A stretch of 8,656 nucleotides of DNA from NCBI GenBank assembly GCA_021713415.1, contig JAKJJQ010000083.1, forward strand, positions 1 to 8,656, given 5' to 3'. The translations under genes and the position numbers were made by a program. Source of the stretch: M0027 sp021713415. Lineage in GTDB: Bacteria > Pseudomonadota > Gammaproteobacteria > Francisellales > Francisellaceae. The notes below the pieces were generated by a model that was not told the DNA's origin, made no database searches, and worked only from the letters and a program-made list of their open reading frames with translations. Within the stretch, counting starts at the first letter, position 1. Every line of letters starts with the position of its first letter. Shown here one piece after another: positions 6,731-8,656 of the stretch.

Positions 6731-6853
6731 TATTTATATTATAGGGACTACAAATTTCATAAAAAATATATACTTAGAAGCAATAAAAAAAGTCTTCATA
6801 CAGATAATTTTTATACTGATTATCAAGTTTTAAAATCAGGTAATATAAACTAA
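6731..6853 (+). pseudogene. 3' tail of an unidentified operon gene truncated by the IS
   Basis: Immediately after the IS tip, a frame of 40 codons runs without interruption to TAA 6851-6853. It has ordinary residue composition (YRDYKF, RSNKKSLHTDNFYTDYQVL). The stop lies 19 nt before the halogenase ATG, normal operon spacing. I read it as the surviving C-terminus of a gene that once stood between the fusion gene and the halogenase. Its family cannot be recognised. In DNA this AT-rich, 40 stop-free codons are unlikely but not impossible by chance. Confidence 0.45.
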
Positions 6854-6872
6854 GAAAGAAGGATAGTTGAAT

Positions 6873-8447
6873 ATGAATAACTTAGTTAAAGATGTAGTAA
6901 TAGTAGGTGGAGGTACAGCGGGCTGGATGACAGCATCATATTTGCAAAAAGCATTGCAAAACTCTGTCAATATTAGAGTTATTGAAACACCAAAAATTCC
7001 AAAAATTGGGGTTGGAGAAGCAACAGTTCCTAACTTACAAAAAGCATTTTTTGACTATTTAGGTTTGAAGGAAGAAGATTGGATGCCTAAATGTAATGCA
7101 TCTTTTAAAATGGCTGTTAAGTTTATCAATTGGAAATCAACTGATAAAAATGATCATTTTTATCACCCATTTGGATTATTGCCTGATTGTGATCAAATAC
7201 CTTTATCTCACTATTGGTTAAACAACTATCTATCGAATAAAACTAATAAGGCATTTGATTATACTTGTTTTAAAGAACCTCCAATAATGGATGCTAAATT
7301 ATCTCCAAAATGGTTGAATGGTGAAAAATCAACTCGTTATGCTTGGCACTTTGATGCTCATTTAGTAGCTGATTTTTTAATGAAATTTTCCATAAAAAAT
7401 AAGAATGTGTCACGTATTGAATCTAAGGTCATAGCTATTGAGAAGGATAATAAAGGATTTATTAGGGCCTTGACGTTAGAAGATGGCAGAAAAATTTTGG
7501 GTGATTTATTCATAGATTGTTCTGGTTTTGAGGGATTGTTGATAAATAAAGCATTAGAAGAACCGTTTATTGATATGAGTGATCAGCTACTATGCAATAG
7601 TGCTGTAGCAACTTCAATCACACATGATGATGAAAAATATGGGATTGAACCATATACATCAGCAATTGCAATGAACTCTGGCTGGACTTGGAAAATACCA
7701 ATGCTAGGACGTTTTGGTACTGGGTATGTATATTCTGATTCATTTTCTACTGACGATCAAGCGGTTAAAGATTTATGTAAACTTTGGAATATAAATGAGA
7801 ATAAAACAACCTTAAATAAGATTAAATTTAGAGTAGGTAGAAATAGGCATAGTTGGGTTAAAAACTGTATCAGCATTGGCTTATCAAGTTGTTTTTTAGA
7901 GCCACTTGAATCCACAGGCATATATTTTATATATGCTGCAATTTATCATTTGGTAAAATATTTTCCAGATTTAAACTTTAATCCTATATTAATAGATAAA
8001 TTTAATAATGATATAGCAGAAATGTTTGACGATACTAGAGATTTTATTCAGTCACATTTTTATTTTTCACCAAGAATGGATACTGAGTTTTGGAAAGCTA
8101 ATAAATCATTAAAATTAACTGATAGTATTTTAAATAAAGTGGAACGATATAAAGCAGGCTTACCAATTAATCAGCCAACTACTGATGAAAGTAATTATTA
8201 TGGTTCTTTTGAAGCTGAATTTAAGAACTTTTGGACCAATGGAAGCTATTATTGTATTTTTTCAGGACTTGGCTTCATACCTGATAACTCTTTACCTTTG
8301 ATAAAATACAAACAAAAATCAATTAATCAAGCAAATGAAATAATTAATCAAGTGAAAAATAAGCAGGATCAACTATTGTTAACTTTGCCATCAAATTATG
8401 ACTACCTTTGTCAGCTACATATGGGTAAGACAACAATTCTCAGCTAG
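6873..8447 (+). CDS. prnA: Flavin-dependent tryptophan halogenase, PrnA-like
   Basis: The 524-residue product matches FADH2-dependent tryptophan 7-halogenases (PrnA of pyrrolnitrin, RebH of rebeccamycin) over its full length; PrnA is 538 residues. GGGTAGW (12-18) is the FAD-binding loop and WTWKIP (271-276) is the flavin-halogenase signature that keeps the enzyme from acting as a monooxygenase. K79 (SFKMAVKF) and E346 (PLESTG) fall on the catalytic lysine and glutamate, with the same numbers as in PrnA. Substrate-pocket residues are also kept: H98 and F100 (YHPFG), and Y442, Y443, E449, F453 and W454, one lower than their PrnA counterparts. This argues for chlorination of tryptophan at C7. 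It needs reduced flavin from a partner reductase not seen here. ATG 6873 is chosen over TTG 6867: GAAGGA (6858-6863) is 9 nt upstream and PrnA numbering then fits. The C-terminus is slightly shorter than in PrnA. The gene probably belongs to the upstream operon but is now separated by the IS remnant. Confidence 0.95.
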   Translation: MNNLVKDVVIVGGGTAGWMTASYLQKALQNSVNIRVIETPKIPKIGVGEATVPNLQKAFFDYLGLKEEDWMPKCNASFKMAVKFINWKSTDKNDHFYHPFGLLPDCDQIPLSHYWLNNYLSNKTNKAFDYTCFKEPPIMDAKLSPKWLNGEKSTRYAWHFDAHLVADFLMKFSIKNKNVSRIESKVIAIEKDNKGFIRALTLEDGRKILGDLFIDCSGFEGLLINKALEEPFIDMSDQLLCNSAVATSITHDDEKYGIEPYTSAIAMNSGWTWKIPMLGRFGTGYVYSDSFSTDDQAVKDLCKLWNINENKTTLNKIKFRVGRNRHSWVKNCISIGLSSCFLEPLESTGIYFIYAAIYHLVKYFPDLNFNPILIDKFNNDIAEMFDDTRDFIQSHFYFSPRMDTEFWKANKSLKLTDSILNKVERYKAGLPINQPTTDESNYYGSFEAEFKNFWTNGSYYCIFSGLGFIPDNSLPLIKYKQKSINQANEIINQVKNKQDQLLLTLPSNYDYLCQLHMGKTTILS

Positions 8448-8506
8448 CTAATCAATCGTAGATTTTAGGGTAAATTTCACTTATTTATTTTTGTAAAATA
8501 TTATCA

Positions 8507-8522
8507 CAAAATTGGCATTTTG
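8507..8522. terminator. Weak hairpin after the halogenase gene, possible terminator
   Basis: CAAAAT and ATTTTG form perfect 6-bp arms around a TGGC loop 60 bp after the halogenase stop. There is no clear T-run on the plus strand after it, and the stem is AT-rich. It could help end transcription of the operon or, read the other way, the transposase transcript. Confidence 0.25.
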
Positions 8523-8537
8523 AAGTAGAATAAATAT

Positions 8538-8557
8538 CCCCGCGGCAAGCAGCGGGG
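8538..8557. repeat. GC-rich hairpin next to the IS200/IS605-type gene end
   Basis: CCCCGC and GCGGGG pair around an 8-nt loop (GGCAAGCA). The GC content stands out sharply from the surrounding AT-rich DNA. The hairpin starts directly after the stop of the minus-strand transposase fragment. IS200/IS605 elements carry subterminal hairpins recognised by TnpA at such a place, so it probably belongs to the mobile element; it might also act as its terminator. Confidence 0.5.
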
Positions 8558-8559
8558 TA

Positions 8560-8656
8560 TTAAAAGAGTCGCAATTGCGCTTCATCCAGTTTTAACCCTT
8601 GATTCTTAACATACCGCTCCACCACTTTCCAGTTACCTCCTTCACCAACTGTCCCA
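8560..8656 (-). CDS. C-terminal end of a probable IS200/IS605-type TnpA transposase (cut by window edge)
   Basis: On the minus strand, a frame enters from the right edge and ends with TAA at 8560-8562. The 32 visible residues begin GTVGEGGNWKVVERYV and end AQLRLF. A TVG...VxxYV/IxxQ pattern close to the C-terminus is typical of the small single-strand transposase TnpA (Y1 transposase), and the adjacent hairpin agrees with that. The catalytic tyrosine and HUH motif are outside the window. A short match of this kind could also come from another small transposon protein. Confidence 0.5.
   Translation of the reverse strand, partial: GTVGEGGNWKVVERYVKNQGLKLDEAQLRLF

Noticed and set aside
6731..6866. 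Possible riboswitch or attenuator leader before the halogenase gene
   Set aside because: No stable hairpin series or terminator is visible; the stretch reads better as the 3' end of a truncated gene.
6867..6872. TTG start two codons upstream of the halogenase ATG
   Set aside because: ATG 6873 has GAAGGA at good spacing and gives PrnA-identical numbering for K79 and E346.

Overview
The window is AT-rich DNA from an IS-scarred bacterial genome. Its centre holds a small operon that looks like specialised metabolism built on a halogenated aromatic amino acid. Low GC, several decayed insertion sequences (IS110-, ISL3- and probably IS200/IS605-type) and a large repeat-rich protein of unknown function fit a host-associated or intracellular proteobacterium. 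That placement is inference; no taxonomic marker gene is present.

Left part (1-2926): the end of an IS110-family transposase (1-104) abuts a decayed ISL3-type right end (about 118-193). A long minus-strand gene (155-2926) follows, encoding a helical-repeat protein with five nearly perfect 26-residue tandem repeats. Its last 12 codons and its stop lie inside the ISL3 terminal inverted repeat, so the natural C-terminus has been cut off. A divergent intergenic region (2927-3228) carries two inverted repeats, a plausible sigma70-type promoter and a possible 21-codon leader ORF.

Centre and right (3229-8447, plus strand): four clear genes run in the same direction. They encode (1) a Glu/Leu/Phe/Val-type amino-acid dehydrogenase whose binding pocket lacks the glutamate-specific lysine, (2) a small cupin, (3) a fusion of an N-terminal VOC/glyoxalase-like domain to a PLP-dependent D-threonine-aldolase/D-serine-dehydratase-like domain, and (4) a PrnA-like flavin-dependent tryptophan halogenase. 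Genes 1-3 overlap by 1 and 4 nt and must be co-transcribed. Between genes 3 and 4 lies an ISL3-type remnant (6537-6730) flanked by what look like the two ends of a destroyed gene (a 5' stub at 6508 and a 41-codon 3' tail at 6731-6853), so the original operon probably had at least five genes.

A working model, which is inference: the halogenase makes 7-chlorotryptophan (or bromotryptophan). The dehydrogenase interconverts (halo)tryptophan and its indole-3-pyruvate. The cupin and the VOC-PLP fusion then act on the keto acid or amino acid. No flavin reductase, transporter or regulator gene is visible in the window. The right edge (8448-8656) holds AT-rich non-coding DNA, hairpins and the 3' end of a probable IS200/IS605 TnpA gene on the minus strand.
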